From Mycobacterium aquaticum (GTDB taxonomy: Bacteria > Actinomycetota > Actinomycetes > Mycobacteriales > Mycobacteriaceae), in contig NZ_MVHF01000029.1 of assembly GCF_002086485.1 (NCBI RefSeq), positions 1-64,000 of the forward strand: 64,000 nucleotides of DNA, written 5' to 3'. Position numbers and translations under genes: made by a program. The notes beneath the pieces are model-generated. The model was not told the origin of the DNA and made no database searches. It saw only the letters and a program-made list of their open reading frames with translations. Below, piece by piece: positions 16,547 to 26,074 of the stretch; the stretch's first letter is position 1; every line of letters begins with the position of its first letter.

Positions 16547-17308
16547 ATGGCGCCACGCGTAGCTTTGACCACCGACATCGGCGAGGGACTGGGCCGCTGG
16601 AGCCTGGGTGATGACGACGCCCTGCTCGAGATCGTCACCAGTGCCAACATCGCCTGCGGCTTCCACGGCGGCGACCCGGGCATCATGCGCCGCACGTGCG
16701 CGATCTCGGTGAAGAACAACGTGGCGATCGGCGCTCAGGTCAGCTACCGCGACTTGCACGGGTTCGGTCGTCGCTACATCGCGATCCCCGGTTCGGAGTT
16801 GCGCGACGATCTGCTCTACCAGATGGGCGCGCTGGAGGTCTTCGCGCGCTTGGCCGGTGGCAAGGTCGATTTCGTGCGTGCGCACGGCGCACTCTGGAAC
16901 GTCGCCACCAAGGACACCGAGCACGCCCAGGCCCTCGTCGACGCGACCGTGGAATTCGGCGGAGACATCCCACTTCTCGCGGCCGTGGGTACAGAGGTGT
17001 GGCGGCTCGGCAAGGAGGCCGGGCTGCGCATGATCGCCGAAGCGTTCGTCGACCGGGCCTACACCCCCGAAGGGCTCTTGCAGTCCCGCAGCGAGCCCAA
17101 CGCGCTGCTCACCGATGCCGACGCGGCCGCGGCACGGGCCGTGCAGATGGTCACCGAGGGACATCTGACCGCCAACGACGGCAGCGAGGTCGACGTCACC
17201 GCCGAGGCGCTTCTCGTGCATTGTGATACGCCCGGCGCCGTCGACATCGCACGCAAGACCCGTGCCGCGCTCGAGGCTGCGGGGGTCGAACTCTTCCCCA
17301 TTCGGTGA
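16547..17308 (+). CDS. pxpA: 5-oxoprolinase subunit A (LamB/YcsF family)
   Basis: A 253-aa LamB/YcsF protein. The family signature is at the N terminus (TTDIGEGLGRW, SANIACGFHGGDP), and histidines in VRAHGALWN and LVHCDTPGA are conserved. With PxpB and PxpC it forms the ATP-dependent 5-oxoprolinase that opens 5-oxoproline to glutamate. A strong purine-rich ribosome site (GGAGG) precedes ATG 16547. The stop overlaps the pxpB start by 4 bp (GTGA). Confidence 0.93.
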   Translation: MAPRVALTTDIGEGLGRWSLGDDDALLEIVTSANIACGFHGGDPGIMRRTCAISVKNNVAIGAQVSYRDLHGFGRRYIAIPGSELRDDLLYQMGALEVFARLAGGKVDFVRAHGALWNVATKDTEHAQALVDATVEFGGDIPLLAAVGTEVWRLGKEAGLRMIAEAFVDRAYTPEGLLQSRSEPNALLTDADAAAARAVQMVTEGHLTANDGSEVDVTAEALLVHCDTPGAVDIARKTRAALEAAGVELFPIR

Positions 17309-17934
17309 CGGCCGGTCCGGTGTCGGTGAGGGCGTGCGGCGAGAACGCGTGGCTGCTCGACGTCGGCGACAACCGATCGGTGCACCGGTGGGCGGCGGCC
17401 GTCCGCGAGGCCGATCTGCCTGGCGTGCAGGAGGTGGTCCCGGGCCTGACGACCCTGTTGGTGACCGTGGATCCGGAGGTGACGAGCGCAGCCCCGCTGC
17501 GCGGCGCCCTGGAAAGACTCACGCCTGACGCTGATGACGTCCTCGCCCACGAGCACCATGTCATCGAGGTGCGTTACGACGGTGCGGATCTCGCCGACGT
17601 GGCACAGCTGACCGGGCTGACCGTCGACGAGGTGATCGCCGCCCATACCGGCACGCCGTGGCAGGTCGCGTTCTGCGGGTTCGCTCCCGGATTCTCCTAC
17701 CTGACCGGCGGTGACCCACGGTTGCAGGTGCCGCGACGCGACGAATCCCGCATCCGGGTGCCCGCCGGCGCAGTCGCCATCGCAGGCCAGTTCTCGTCGG
17801 TCTACCCCCGCGTCTCCCCCGGCGGTTGGCAGCTGTTGGGTCACACCGATGCGCTGCTGTGGGATTCCTCGGCTGATCCGCCCGCGGTGTTGCGCCCGGG
17901 TGCGATCGTCGAATTTCGGGATGTGGGCCGATGA
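17305..17934 (+). CDS. pxpB: 5-oxoprolinase subunit B (KipI/Ahs1-like)
   Basis: A 209-aa allophanate-hydrolase subunit 1 domain protein. The conserved core is VEVRYDGADLADVAQLTG followed by FCGFAPGFSYLTG and VPRRDESR-VPAGAVAIAG. It is the partner of PxpC in the ATP-dependent half of 5-oxoprolinase. GTG start overlaps the pxpA stop, and its stop overlaps the pxpC ATG, so all three are translationally coupled. Confidence 0.93.
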   Translation: MTAGPVSVRACGENAWLLDVGDNRSVHRWAAAVREADLPGVQEVVPGLTTLLVTVDPEVTSAAPLRGALERLTPDADDVLAHEHHVIEVRYDGADLADVAQLTGLTVDEVIAAHTGTPWQVAFCGFAPGFSYLTGGDPRLQVPRRDESRIRVPAGAVAIAGQFSSVYPRVSPGGWQLLGHTDALLWDSSADPPAVLRPGAIVEFRDVGR

Positions 17935-18812
17935 CACAGCTCACCGTCGAGTCGGTGGGAGTGCTTGCGCTGCTGCAGGATCGGGGCCGGCGCGGGCTGG
18001 GCCACCTCGGGGTCGGACAATCCGGCGCGGCCGATCGCGCGTCCTACGACCTGGCGAATCGTCTCGTCGGCAATCAGCCCGGTGCGCCGTGCATCGAAGT
18101 GGCCTTGGGCCGCATGGCATTCAGCGTCGACGCGCCCGCGCTGATCGCCGTCACCGGCGCGGCGGTCCCCGTGTCCTGTCGTGGCCGCTCGCCGGGCCTC
18201 AACGCCGCGTTCCCGGTGCGCGCCGGAGATCGCATCACCCTCGGTGTGCCCGCTCACGGGCTCCGGACCTACGTCGCGGTGCGCGGCGGTGTCCTCGGCG
18301 ATTGCGTACTCGGCTCGATGTCATGGGACACCATGGCCCAGCTGGGCACACCACCACTGCGCACGGGACACGTGCTGAGCATCGGCGACCTGACGACCGA
18401 TTGGCCCGCAACAGATTTCGCGCCGATCACCCAACTGCAGCGCAGCTGCATGACCCTGCCACTGACGCTCGGTCCGCGCGATGACTGGTTCAGCGACGAG
18501 GCACTCGACCGGCTGAGCCGCCACGAGTTCACCGTCACCGCCGACGCCGACCGTGTCGGCATCCGGTTGGACGGACCGCCGCTGCCCCGCCGGCGCGGCG
18601 GTGAACTCGCCAGCGAGGGCGTGGTGCTGGGCGCGCTGCAAGTGCCGACGAAGGGACGACCGACCCTGTTCCTCGCCGACCGGCCCGTGACCGGTGGCTA
18701 TCCCGTCATCGGCGTCGTGCCGAGGGTCGCTGTCGACGCAGCCGCCCAGGCCGTCCCGGGCACCCGCATCCGCTTCGCGGTGCGGCGGCCGGAGCTGAAT
18801 GGCAATCAGTGA
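17931..18812 (+). CDS. pxpC: 5-oxoprolinase subunit C (KipA/Ahs2-like)
   Basis: A 293-aa biotin-dependent-carboxylase-like domain protein. It has QDRGRRGLGHLGVGQSGAAD at residues 17-36, YVAVRGGV in the centre, and PTKGRPTLFLADRPVTGGYPVIG-type residues near the end, typical of subunit 2 proteins. Last gene of the pxpABC operon (ATGA overlap with pxpB). The Rv3304-like cyclotransferase-fold protein 5 kb away could be one source of 5-oxoproline, but that is inference. Confidence 0.93.
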   Translation: MTQLTVESVGVLALLQDRGRRGLGHLGVGQSGAADRASYDLANRLVGNQPGAPCIEVALGRMAFSVDAPALIAVTGAAVPVSCRGRSPGLNAAFPVRAGDRITLGVPAHGLRTYVAVRGGVLGDCVLGSMSWDTMAQLGTPPLRTGHVLSIGDLTTDWPATDFAPITQLQRSCMTLPLTLGPRDDWFSDEALDRLSRHEFTVTADADRVGIRLDGPPLPRRRGGELASEGVVLGALQVPTKGRPTLFLADRPVTGGYPVIGVVPRVAVDAAAQAVPGTRIRFAVRRPELNGNQ

Positions 18813-18931
18813 CAAACAGCAGCCGCTGAGTTGGCTAGCGCTGCCATAGAAGGGTGCGGCCGCGTGGCATAACGTGACGCCTCACCAGGCCTCAGACGTA
18901 ACAGCTGCGACGTAACAGAGAGGACGGCCCC
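18813..18931 (+). promoter_or_regulatory. Upstream region of the molybdenum hydroxylase operon with paired direct repeats
   Basis: Two exact GACGTAACAG copies at 18895-18904 and 18909-18918 are spaced 14 bp start to start. A Shine-Dalgarno sequence AGAGAGGA follows, just before ATG 18932. The repeats are candidate activator sites for an eight-gene run. Confidence 0.45.
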
Positions 18932-19885
18932 ATGCCCGCAACTTTCGGGTTAGCCGTGGAGAACTTCACCTCAGCTCAGAAGACACCTCAGATCGACGAG
19001 TTGCTCACCACCGCCCGTCGAGCCGAACAGCTCGGGTTCTCCTCATTGTGGGCATGGGATCACCTGTTCCTCGGCAGTCGGCAGCCCTTCCCTCAGCTGG
19101 AAGTGCTCACCACACTGGCCGTGCTGGCCAGCCACACCAGCACCATCGAACTCGGGACCGGGGTGCTGGTGCTGCCGATCCGCGACCCCGCGCTGCTGGC
19201 CAAGACCGCCGCGACCATCCAGTCGATCTCGAACGGACGGTTGCGCCTCGGCGTGGCGGCAGGCTGGTATGAACGCGAATTCGACGCCACAGGAACACCA
19301 TTCAAGGGGCGCGGACGCATTTTCGAGCGTAACCTCGACATCTGCATGAACCTCTGGACTCAGGACGACGTGACCGGCACCTGGGACGATCTGTCGTTTC
19401 GGCGCGTCAAGATGCTTCCATTACCACAGCCGCGACCGCAGGTTCTCATCGGCGGATACGTCGACCGGGTGCTCAAACGCGTTGCGACGCTTGGCGATGG
19501 CTGGCTGACGTACTTCTACACCGCGGATGCTTTCACCGAATCCTGGTCGAAGATACGGAGATACGCCGAAGAGGCCGGCCGCGACCCCGATCAGCTGCAC
19601 TCGCTCAACCAGCTGCCGATCTGCATCGGCTCATCACGGGAGCAGGCGCAGGCGCAGACAGGTCCATGGCTGGCGTCGTACTTCGACACACCGGAATGGA
19701 GCAACGCCACCCCGGAGAGCGCGATCTGCGGGACCCCCGAGGACTGCGCAGAGCAGATCGCGGCACACCTCGACGCCGGTGTGCAGGAGATCTGCCTGGT
19801 CCCGCACGCTTACGACCCCGAGCAGGTGGAACGGTTCGCCGCAGAGGTCCGCCCATTGCTCGGCAGCTTGGTAGGTGCATCGTGA
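18932..19885 (+). CDS. LLM-class flavin-dependent oxidoreductase (probably F420-dependent)
   Basis: A 317-aa TIM-barrel luciferase-like monooxygenase family protein. Characteristic segments are TTARRAEQLGFSSLWAWDH, GTGVLVLPIRDP and RLRLGVAAGWYEREF. Mycobacterial members of this type mostly use coenzyme F420 and carry out hydride transfers. It is first in an operon with CoA-transferase and molybdenum hydroxylase genes and overlaps the next gene by 4 bp (GTGA). A gene for an F420:NADPH oxidoreductase-like protein lies 9 kb downstream, consistent with F420 use. Substrate unknown. Confidence 0.85.
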   Translation: MPATFGLAVENFTSAQKTPQIDELLTTARRAEQLGFSSLWAWDHLFLGSRQPFPQLEVLTTLAVLASHTSTIELGTGVLVLPIRDPALLAKTAATIQSISNGRLRLGVAAGWYEREFDATGTPFKGRGRIFERNLDICMNLWTQDDVTGTWDDLSFRRVKMLPLPQPRPQVLIGGYVDRVLKRVATLGDGWLTYFYTADAFTESWSKIRRYAEEAGRDPDQLHSLNQLPICIGSSREQAQAQTGPWLASYFDTPEWSNATPESAICGTPEDCAEQIAAHLDAGVQEICLVPHAYDPEQVERFAAEVRPLLGSLVGAS

Positions 19886-20847
19886 GCGGCCGGTTGATGA
19901 CCGCTGACGTCACATCGGCGCGTCGGGAACTCGAAGGGCGCGACCCCAACAGCGGCGACAAGATCACCACGGCAGCCGAAGCCGTGCGGCGGCTGGTGGG
20001 AAACGACGCCGTGATCGGGGTGGGTGGCACCAACCACGCGCGCACCCCGATGGCTCTGCTGATCGAGATCCTGCGCCAGGGCCGCACCGGGCTCACGATG
20101 ACGCGGCCCCTGTCATGCTTCGAGGCCGAACTCATGCTGGCCACGGGTAGCGCCGAGCGCATCATGACCAGCTGGGTCGGCATCGGGCACGGGTGGGGCC
20201 TCGCCCCGGTGGTGCGCAAGCTGGTCGAGGACGGTCAGCCGGTCTTCGAAGAGTGGAGCCATCTCGGAATCGGCTTGCGCTACAAGGCCGGAGCGATGGG
20301 TGTGCCCTACCTGCCCACACTGAGCATGCTCGGCTCCGACATCGACGCACAGTTGGGGCTGGCGAAGGTGACCTGTCCCTACACGGGTCAGCTGCTCAAC
20401 GCCGTGCCCAGCCTCAACCCCGACGTGGCACTGATACACGTGCAACGTGCCGATGCACTCGGCAACGCCCAGATCGACGGCTACCAACTGATGGACGTCG
20501 ACCTGGCCCTGGCGGCCCGCCGGGTCATCGTCACCGCCGAGGAGATCGTCGCCACCGACCAACTCCGCCTGGACCCGGGGCGCACGGCCATCCCGGGATT
20601 CGCGGTCGACGCCGTCGTGCACCAACCGATGGGCGCCTACCCACACGAGTGCTACGGGCACTACGAGGCCGACCTCGACGAGTTCACCGCATACATGCAT
20701 GCCGTGAAGAGCGAAGGCATCGAGGGTGCCCGGTCATACGTCGCGGCGCTCACCGCCCATCCCGACCACGACGCGTACCTCGCATCGATCGATCCCACCC
20801 GGCTGGCAGCCGTCCGCCGCACCGCGCAGGAGATGCTCCCCCGATGA
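19882..20847 (+). CDS. CoA-transferase, alpha subunit (class I)
   Basis: A 321-aa class I CoA-transferase subunit related to glutaconate CoA-transferase GctA and the steroid-ring enzyme IpdA. It contains the glycine-rich GVGGTNHARTP near residue 50 and the conserved end of the alpha domain, GAYPHECYGHYEAD. GTG 19882 is chosen for the 4-bp overlap with the preceding gene. With the next gene it should transfer CoA to a carboxylic acid made in the pathway, or open a cyclic diketone as IpdAB does. The acceptor is not known. Confidence 0.85.
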   Translation: MSGRLMTADVTSARRELEGRDPNSGDKITTAAEAVRRLVGNDAVIGVGGTNHARTPMALLIEILRQGRTGLTMTRPLSCFEAELMLATGSAERIMTSWVGIGHGWGLAPVVRKLVEDGQPVFEEWSHLGIGLRYKAGAMGVPYLPTLSMLGSDIDAQLGLAKVTCPYTGQLLNAVPSLNPDVALIHVQRADALGNAQIDGYQLMDVDLALAARRVIVTAEEIVATDQLRLDPGRTAIPGFAVDAVVHQPMGAYPHECYGHYEADLDEFTAYMHAVKSEGIEGARSYVAALTAHPDHDAYLASIDPTRLAAVRRTAQEMLPR

Positions 20848-21671
20848 CCGAGTCCTTGACCGAAGTGCGCATTGTCCAGCACCCCGACAATCCTGCTCCT
20901 CACGTGCGCGACGCCAAGCCCGACGAGATCATGACCATCGCCGCCAGCCGGCTGCTCGAAGACGGCAAGGTGCTGTTCGCCGGGATCGGCCAGCCGCTGG
21001 TGGCCGCCGCGATCGCCAAGCGTCGCCAAGCCCCGTCGCTGACCGTGCTGCTGGAAGGCGGCATGATCGGCATCGAGTTGCTGCCCGGCGAACTGCCCGC
21101 GTCGACCAATGAGGTGCGCGCCGCCGTCGGCGCTCAAATGCTCACCACGGCAACCGATATCTTCCTGATGGCCCAGCGCGGCTTCTTCGATTACGGCTTC
21201 ATCGGCGTCGCCCAGGTGGACCAGTACGGCAACGTCAACACCAGCGTCGTCGGCGACCCCGCGAAACCGTCGGTACGGCTGCCCGGCCCGGGCGGCGCCA
21301 ACGACATCGCCTCGATGTGCAATCAGGTGGTGGTCGTGACGCAACACGAGCCGCGCCGCTTCGTCGAGCACGTCGACTTCGTCACGAGCCCAGGGTTTTT
21401 GACCGGAGGAACCAGCAGGCGGGAAAGCGGGTTGCTGTTCGGCGGACCGCGGTGGGTCGTCACAGATCTGGCGCTGCTGGACTTTCACCCGGAATCCCAC
21501 CGGATGCGGGTGCGCGCGCTGCAGGCCGGCGTTACCCTCGACCAGGTAAGGGCCGCAACCGCATTCGAGTTGCTCGTGCACGACGAGATCGACGTGCTGC
21601 CACCGGTGGACGCCGCAGAGCTTGCGCTGCTGCGCCGTCTCGTCGGCGGCGGCGAGGAGGAGATGGCATGA
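20844..21671 (+). CDS. CoA-transferase, beta subunit (class I)
   Basis: A 275-aa partner subunit. The likely catalytic glutamate lies in VLLEGGMIG (about residue 73), the position that forms the glutamyl-CoA thioester in class I enzymes. GIGQPLVAAAIA and PGPGGANDIAS are conserved in GctB-like proteins. ATGA overlap with both the alpha subunit and the next gene shows that it belongs to the same coupled operon. Confidence 0.85.
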   Translation: MTESLTEVRIVQHPDNPAPHVRDAKPDEIMTIAASRLLEDGKVLFAGIGQPLVAAAIAKRRQAPSLTVLLEGGMIGIELLPGELPASTNEVRAAVGAQMLTTATDIFLMAQRGFFDYGFIGVAQVDQYGNVNTSVVGDPAKPSVRLPGPGGANDIASMCNQVVVVTQHEPRRFVEHVDFVTSPGFLTGGTSRRESGLLFGGPRWVVTDLALLDFHPESHRMRVRALQAGVTLDQVRAATAFELLVHDEIDVLPPVDAAELALLRRLVGGGEEEMA

Positions 21672-22561
21672 CGGTGCAGGAGATGGTGCCGACGCCGTCG
21701 GGACGCACCCCGGCAACGTGCTTCGAATACCAACGCGCCGAAACATGGTCCGACGCAGTCGAACTTCTCGAACTGTGGGACGGGGAGGCCAAGATCCTCG
21801 CGGGCGGACAAAGCCTGATTCCCATGCTGAACCTGCGCCTGGCCGCCCCGGCCGCCCTGATCGACGTCAACCCCATCCCTGCCGCTGCGCCTCGTATCGA
21901 CGGCGGACACATCGTCGTCGACGCCAACACCCGCCACCGGACGCTCACCACGTCCGAGGTGATACGCGGCCACGCACCGTTGTTGGCGCATGCCGTGCAG
22001 TTCGTCGGCAACGTGCGGGTGCGTAATCGCGGCACCTTCGGAGGGACCCTTGCCCACGCCGACCCGACGGGCGAGATCGCGGCCGTCACCATGGCCATGG
22101 GCGGCGAGGTCATCGTGCAGGGCCCTGCCGGTACCCGTACCGTTCCCGCCGAGGACTTCTTCATCACCTACCTCACCACCGCCATGGAACCGAACGAGGT
22201 CATCATCGGTGGCCGCATCCCGGTCGGGGACGGCGGGCGTTGGGCTTTCCACGAAGTCGTCCGCCGTTATTCGGATTTCGCGACGGTCAGCGTGATAGTG
22301 ATGGCACGGGCAGCCGACGACGTTCGCGTCGTGCTCGGCGGCGTGGCCGTCCGCCCGGTGCTGGTCGATCAGGAGCTGCTGGCGCCGGCATTGTCCGACC
22401 CGGGCAATCCGGATCGGGCCCGCGACAGCGCGCAGGCGATCGCCGCGGCGCTCGACCCGGACACCGATCTGCACGGGACCGCCGACTATCGACGGCGACT
22501 GGTCGCCGTGCACACCCGCCGATTACTGCAGCAGGTTCTCACCGAGGAAGGCACAGCATGA
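21668..22561 (+). CDS. Molybdenum hydroxylase, FAD-binding medium subunit (CoxM-like)
   Basis: A 297-aa FAD subunit. AGGQSLIPMLNLRLA binds the FAD pyrophosphate, and TFGGTLAHADPTGE is the second FAD loop typical of CoxM/xanthine dehydrogenase. It carries electrons from the 2Fe-2S subunit to the acceptor. Order medium, small, large matches coxMSL-type operons. The genes overlap by 4 bp at both ends. Confidence 0.92.
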   Translation: MTVQEMVPTPSGRTPATCFEYQRAETWSDAVELLELWDGEAKILAGGQSLIPMLNLRLAAPAALIDVNPIPAAAPRIDGGHIVVDANTRHRTLTTSEVIRGHAPLLAHAVQFVGNVRVRNRGTFGGTLAHADPTGEIAAVTMAMGGEVIVQGPAGTRTVPAEDFFITYLTTAMEPNEVIIGGRIPVGDGGRWAFHEVVRRYSDFATVSVIVMARAADDVRVVLGGVAVRPVLVDQELLAPALSDPGNPDRARDSAQAIAAALDPDTDLHGTADYRRRLVAVHTRRLLQQVLTEEGTA

Positions 22562-23061
22562 TTCGGACTCAGGTGCTGCTCCGCGTCAACGACCGTGATC
22601 ACGAAGTGTGGGTGCGCAACGACCGCACGCTGCTCGATGTCCTGCATGACGACCTCGGGATGCCCGACGTTCGGTACGGCTGCGCCGAAGGAGTCTGCGG
22701 CACCTGCACGGTTCTGCTGGACGGCGACCCGGTGAGCGCCTGTTGCCTCTACGCGGTTCAGGCCGAAGGGCATGAGATCGTCACCCTGCGTGGTTGGTCG
22801 GATCCCCAGGACGAGGCGCATCCACTGCAGAAGTGCTTCCTCGAACGAGGCGCATCCCAGTGCGGCTTCTGCACACCCGGGATGCTGCTCACCGCGGCCA
22901 CCCTGGCCGAACGCAACCCGGCCGCCACGCGCGAGGAGATCCGCCACGAGTTGGTCGGAAACCTGTGCCGCTGCACCGGATACCAGGCCATCGTCGACGC
23001 GGTCGAGGACTACCTCCACGCGCCGAGCGCCCCACACGTCGAGATGGGAGGTGCCCAATGA
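22558..23061 (+). CDS. Molybdenum hydroxylase, 2Fe-2S small subunit (CoxS-like)
   Basis: A 167-aa subunit with two clusters. The plant-type ferredoxin site is CAEGVCGTC plus a later Cys (DPVSACC); the second, all-alpha site is QCGFCTPGM and NLCRCTGYQ. It relays electrons from the molybdenum centre to FAD. ATGA overlaps at both ends. Confidence 0.95.
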   Translation: MIRTQVLLRVNDRDHEVWVRNDRTLLDVLHDDLGMPDVRYGCAEGVCGTCTVLLDGDPVSACCLYAVQAEGHEIVTLRGWSDPQDEAHPLQKCFLERGASQCGFCTPGMLLTAATLAERNPAATREEIRHELVGNLCRCTGYQAIVDAVEDYLHAPSAPHVEMGGAQ

Positions 23062-25445
23062 CCACGGTCGAACCGGGGACCACACCGGATACCACCGAAC
23101 CACCAAGCGCCCCAGCAGAGTTCGACCCGGACGCCGATTCGGGCCCCGAGGAGCGCGAACGCAATTTCCGGGTGGTCGGGCAGTCGCCCGCCCACCACGA
23201 CTTCGTCAACAAGGTCCGCGGCACCCTGCTGTACGCCGCCGACTGGAACCTGCCGGGGATGATCCACGGGAAGGTTGTCCGTTCGGACATGGCTCCGGCG
23301 AAGATCGTTCGCATCGACACCTCGGCCGCCGAGCGGCTCGAAGGTGTGGTGGCGGTGCTGACCGCAGCCGACGTGCCGCACAATGCGATCGTCGAGCACG
23401 CCAGCGGTGGGCTGGGTGAACTGACCGTCGAGCAGCCCGTCCTCGCCCGCGATGTGGTGCGCTACGTCGGTGAGCCGGTCGCCGTGATCGCCGCGGTCGA
23501 TCCCGAAACAGCCGCGGAGGCAGCTGATCTCGTTGAGGTCGAATACGAACCACTGCCGGGCGTGTACCGTCCCGAGGACGCCCTGGCCGACGGCGCGCCA
23601 CTCGTGCACGACGAGGGCAACGTCCTGGTCAACTGGCATCTGGAGCGCGGCGACATCGATGCCGCGTTCGAGCAGGCCGATGTCGTCATCGAGCACACCT
23701 ACCGCAGCCAGCATGTCGAGCACGCCTACCTCGAGACCGAGGCCGGAGTCGGGTGGATCGAGAACGATGTTGTCACACTGCGGATCTCGACCCAGGTGAT
23801 CGAACACGCCGTCGAGGTCGCCGCGATCCTGGGCTTGCCGCAAAGCCAGGTCCGCGTGATCGCGTCCTACATGGGCGGCGGCTTCGGCGGCAAGGAGGAC
23901 ATGACCGTCGAGCCATACATCGCGTTGCTGGTCTGGCGGACCAGGCGGCCCGTGCGGATGATCTGGTCGCGGCAGGAGTCGATCCTGGCCAGCACCAAAC
24001 GCCACCCGTTCACCATGCACTACCGCACCGCGGCCGCCAGGGACGGCAAGATCCTGGCCGTCGATGCCGACATCGTCGGCGATGCGGGCGCCTACCCGTG
24101 CCTGAGCGCCCGCGTCCTGTTCGCAGGGGCGGCACTGTCGCCGGGCCCGTACAAGGTGCCCGTCGTGCGGATCCGTTCTCGGGCCGTGTTCACCAACAAC
24201 GTGCCCACCAGCGCGTTCCGCGGATTCGGCGCCATGCAGGTGACGCTCGGATACGAGTCGCAGATGGACGCGCTCGCAAAGGAACTGGGCCTCAGCCGCG
24301 AAGAGGTGCGCGACCGCAACTACATCGAGAAGGGCGATCTGCTGGCCGGCGGCGAGCCACTCACGACGGCCGTCGCGGTCCGGGAAACCCGGCACGCCGC
24401 GCTCGACATGCTCGGCGCGCCAAGCCAACCCAGCGGCCCGGGCAAAGCCGTCGGCCAAGGCTTCGCATGTGGCATGCAGCCGTACGGCCGCTCCATCTGG
24501 TTCCGCGACCATGCCGCCGCGTGGGTCACGCTCCAAGCCGACGGGACATTGCTCATCCGCAGCGGCGTCACCGACCTCGGGGCCGGGCAGGCCGCGAGCC
24601 TGTGTCAGATCGCGTCCGAGATCCTGGGTGTCGCACTGTCGGACATCAGTGTTTACATCGGCGACACGGCGCTCACCCCGCCGGCCGGCGGTACCTACGC
24701 CACCCGTCAGCTCTACATGTCCGGCAATGCGATCCTGCGCGCAGCGCGCAAGCTGCGCGACCAACTGACACCGGTCGCCGCGAAAGAACTCGGTGTGCCC
24801 GAAGACGCTCTGGTATGGGTCGACGGGATGGTGCGGACCGAATCAGGCGGCACCGGACTGAGTTTGCCCGAGCTGGTCCGCGCGGCCAACGAAGCCCGCG
24901 TGGACACTTCGGTGCTCAACACCTGGCGCGCCCGCTCGGGCGGGTTCGACCCGCAGAAGGGCCAGGGCCACACCTACCCGGACTACACGTTCGGCACTCA
25001 CGCCGCTGAAGTCGAGGTCGATCTCGAAACCGGTGAGGTCCGGCTGCTCAAATACGCCGCGTGCCATGACGTCGGCCGTGCGATCAACCCGACCCGGGTA
25101 CGAGGGCAGATCATCGGCGGCGCCGCCCAGGGTATCGGTTATGCGCTCACCGAAGACTGCGTCACCGACGCAGGCCATCCGCTGTCGTCCCTGTTCGCGG
25201 ACTACCTCATCCCAACGGCGATGGACCTGCCCGACATTGCGGTCGCCATCGTCGAAAGTGGCGAGGGCCGTGGCCCGCTCAACGCGCGCGGCATCGGTGA
25301 ACCGCCGATCGGGCCGCCCGCGGCCACGCTGGCGAGCGCCGTGGAAGCCGCGATCGGCGTCCGGCCCACCCAGTTGCCCATCACCGCCGAACGCGTACTG
25401 GCACTGCTCGATCAACGCGAGTCCGAGAAGGGAAAGAGCGCATGA
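23058..25445 (+). CDS. Molybdenum hydroxylase, molybdopterin-binding large subunit
   Basis: A 795-aa catalytic subunit of the xanthine dehydrogenase family. Cofactor-binding segments include MGGGFGGKEDM and AGQAASLCQIASEILG, and GIGEPPIGPP near the end carries the catalytic Glu that activates water. It is not CO dehydrogenase: where CoxL has AYxCSFR or AYRGAGR, this protein has AFRGFG, the xanthine-dehydrogenase type. It should hydroxylate a carbon in an N-heterocycle or aldehyde-like substrate. Family members include uracil, nicotinate, purine and isoquinoline oxidising enzymes. The 50-residue Pro/Glu-rich N-terminal extension is unusual. Confidence 0.9.
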   Translation: MTTVEPGTTPDTTEPPSAPAEFDPDADSGPEERERNFRVVGQSPAHHDFVNKVRGTLLYAADWNLPGMIHGKVVRSDMAPAKIVRIDTSAAERLEGVVAVLTAADVPHNAIVEHASGGLGELTVEQPVLARDVVRYVGEPVAVIAAVDPETAAEAADLVEVEYEPLPGVYRPEDALADGAPLVHDEGNVLVNWHLERGDIDAAFEQADVVIEHTYRSQHVEHAYLETEAGVGWIENDVVTLRISTQVIEHAVEVAAILGLPQSQVRVIASYMGGGFGGKEDMTVEPYIALLVWRTRRPVRMIWSRQESILASTKRHPFTMHYRTAAARDGKILAVDADIVGDAGAYPCLSARVLFAGAALSPGPYKVPVVRIRSRAVFTNNVPTSAFRGFGAMQVTLGYESQMDALAKELGLSREEVRDRNYIEKGDLLAGGEPLTTAVAVRETRHAALDMLGAPSQPSGPGKAVGQGFACGMQPYGRSIWFRDHAAAWVTLQADGTLLIRSGVTDLGAGQAASLCQIASEILGVALSDISVYIGDTALTPPAGGTYATRQLYMSGNAILRAARKLRDQLTPVAAKELGVPEDALVWVDGMVRTESGGTGLSLPELVRAANEARVDTSVLNTWRARSGGFDPQKGQGHTYPDYTFGTHAAEVEVDLETGEVRLLKYAACHDVGRAINPTRVRGQIIGGAAQGIGYALTEDCVTDAGHPLSSLFADYLIPTAMDLPDIAVAIVESGEGRGPLNARGIGEPPIGPPAATLASAVEAAIGVRPTQLPITAERVLALLDQRESEKGKSA

Positions 25446-26059
25446 AGCTTCAGCATCAGACCGACGTGGCGGCACGGCCGGACGACGTCTGGGCGTTCCT
25501 GCAGGACACCGCCGGCGTGGTGGAATGCATGCCCGGCGCTGAACTCGTCGACGACCTCGGTGACGACCGCTACGAAGGTGTGCTGCGCGTCGCGATCGGA
25601 CCGCTGAAGATGAACTACGCGGGACGCGCGTCGGTCGTCGAGCGTGACGCGGCGGCGCGGCGGATCGTGTTGGACGCCACCGGCCGTGACAAGCGCGGAT
25701 CCGGTTCGGTCGTCGCCCATGTCGCGTTGCGTGTCGAGCCCGTCGAGTCGGGCAGTCGTATCGATGTGGTCTCCGACATTGACCTCACGGGCCGCATCGC
25801 GTCGCTGGGCCGCGGGATCCGCGACGTGTCCAACCAGATGTTCGTGTCGTTCGCCGGCGAACTCGGCAACCGTATCGAACATCCCGGCCGGCCTGCCGCC
25901 GCGGCAACCGCGACGCCCGCTGCGCCGGTGACATTGCTCGAGCCGCCCACGAAGAGCACCGGTGGCGAAATCAAAGTGCTGCCGCTGATCTGGGCCGTCA
26001 CCCGTGAGCGTCTCGCCAACTTTTTGGAGCGCCTCAGCACCAAGATCCGCCCGAACTGA
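25442..26059 (+). CDS. coxG: CoxG-like SRPBCC-domain protein
   Basis: A 205-aa protein: an SRPBCC domain (residues 1-150, MKLQHQTDVAARPDDVWAFL and CMPGAELV typical of CoxG), a flexible Ala/Pro linker, and a C-terminal amphipathic helix (about 180-205). In carbon monoxide oxidisers CoxG anchors the hydroxylase to the membrane and carries quinone to it; the same role is inferred. Coupled to the large subunit gene by ATGA. Confidence 0.85.
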   Translation: MKLQHQTDVAARPDDVWAFLQDTAGVVECMPGAELVDDLGDDRYEGVLRVAIGPLKMNYAGRASVVERDAAARRIVLDATGRDKRGSGSVVAHVALRVEPVESGSRIDVVSDIDLTGRIASLGRGIRDVSNQMFVSFAGELGNRIEHPGRPAAAATATPAAPVTLLEPPTKSTGGEIKVLPLIWAVTRERLANFLERLSTKIRPN

Positions 26060-26074
26060 GCCTGGGAATCAGCC

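Noticed and set aside
23058..25445. CO dehydrogenase large subunit
   Set aside because: The operon order and CoxG suggested it, but the active-site loop is AFRGFG instead of AYxCSFR or AYRGAGR.
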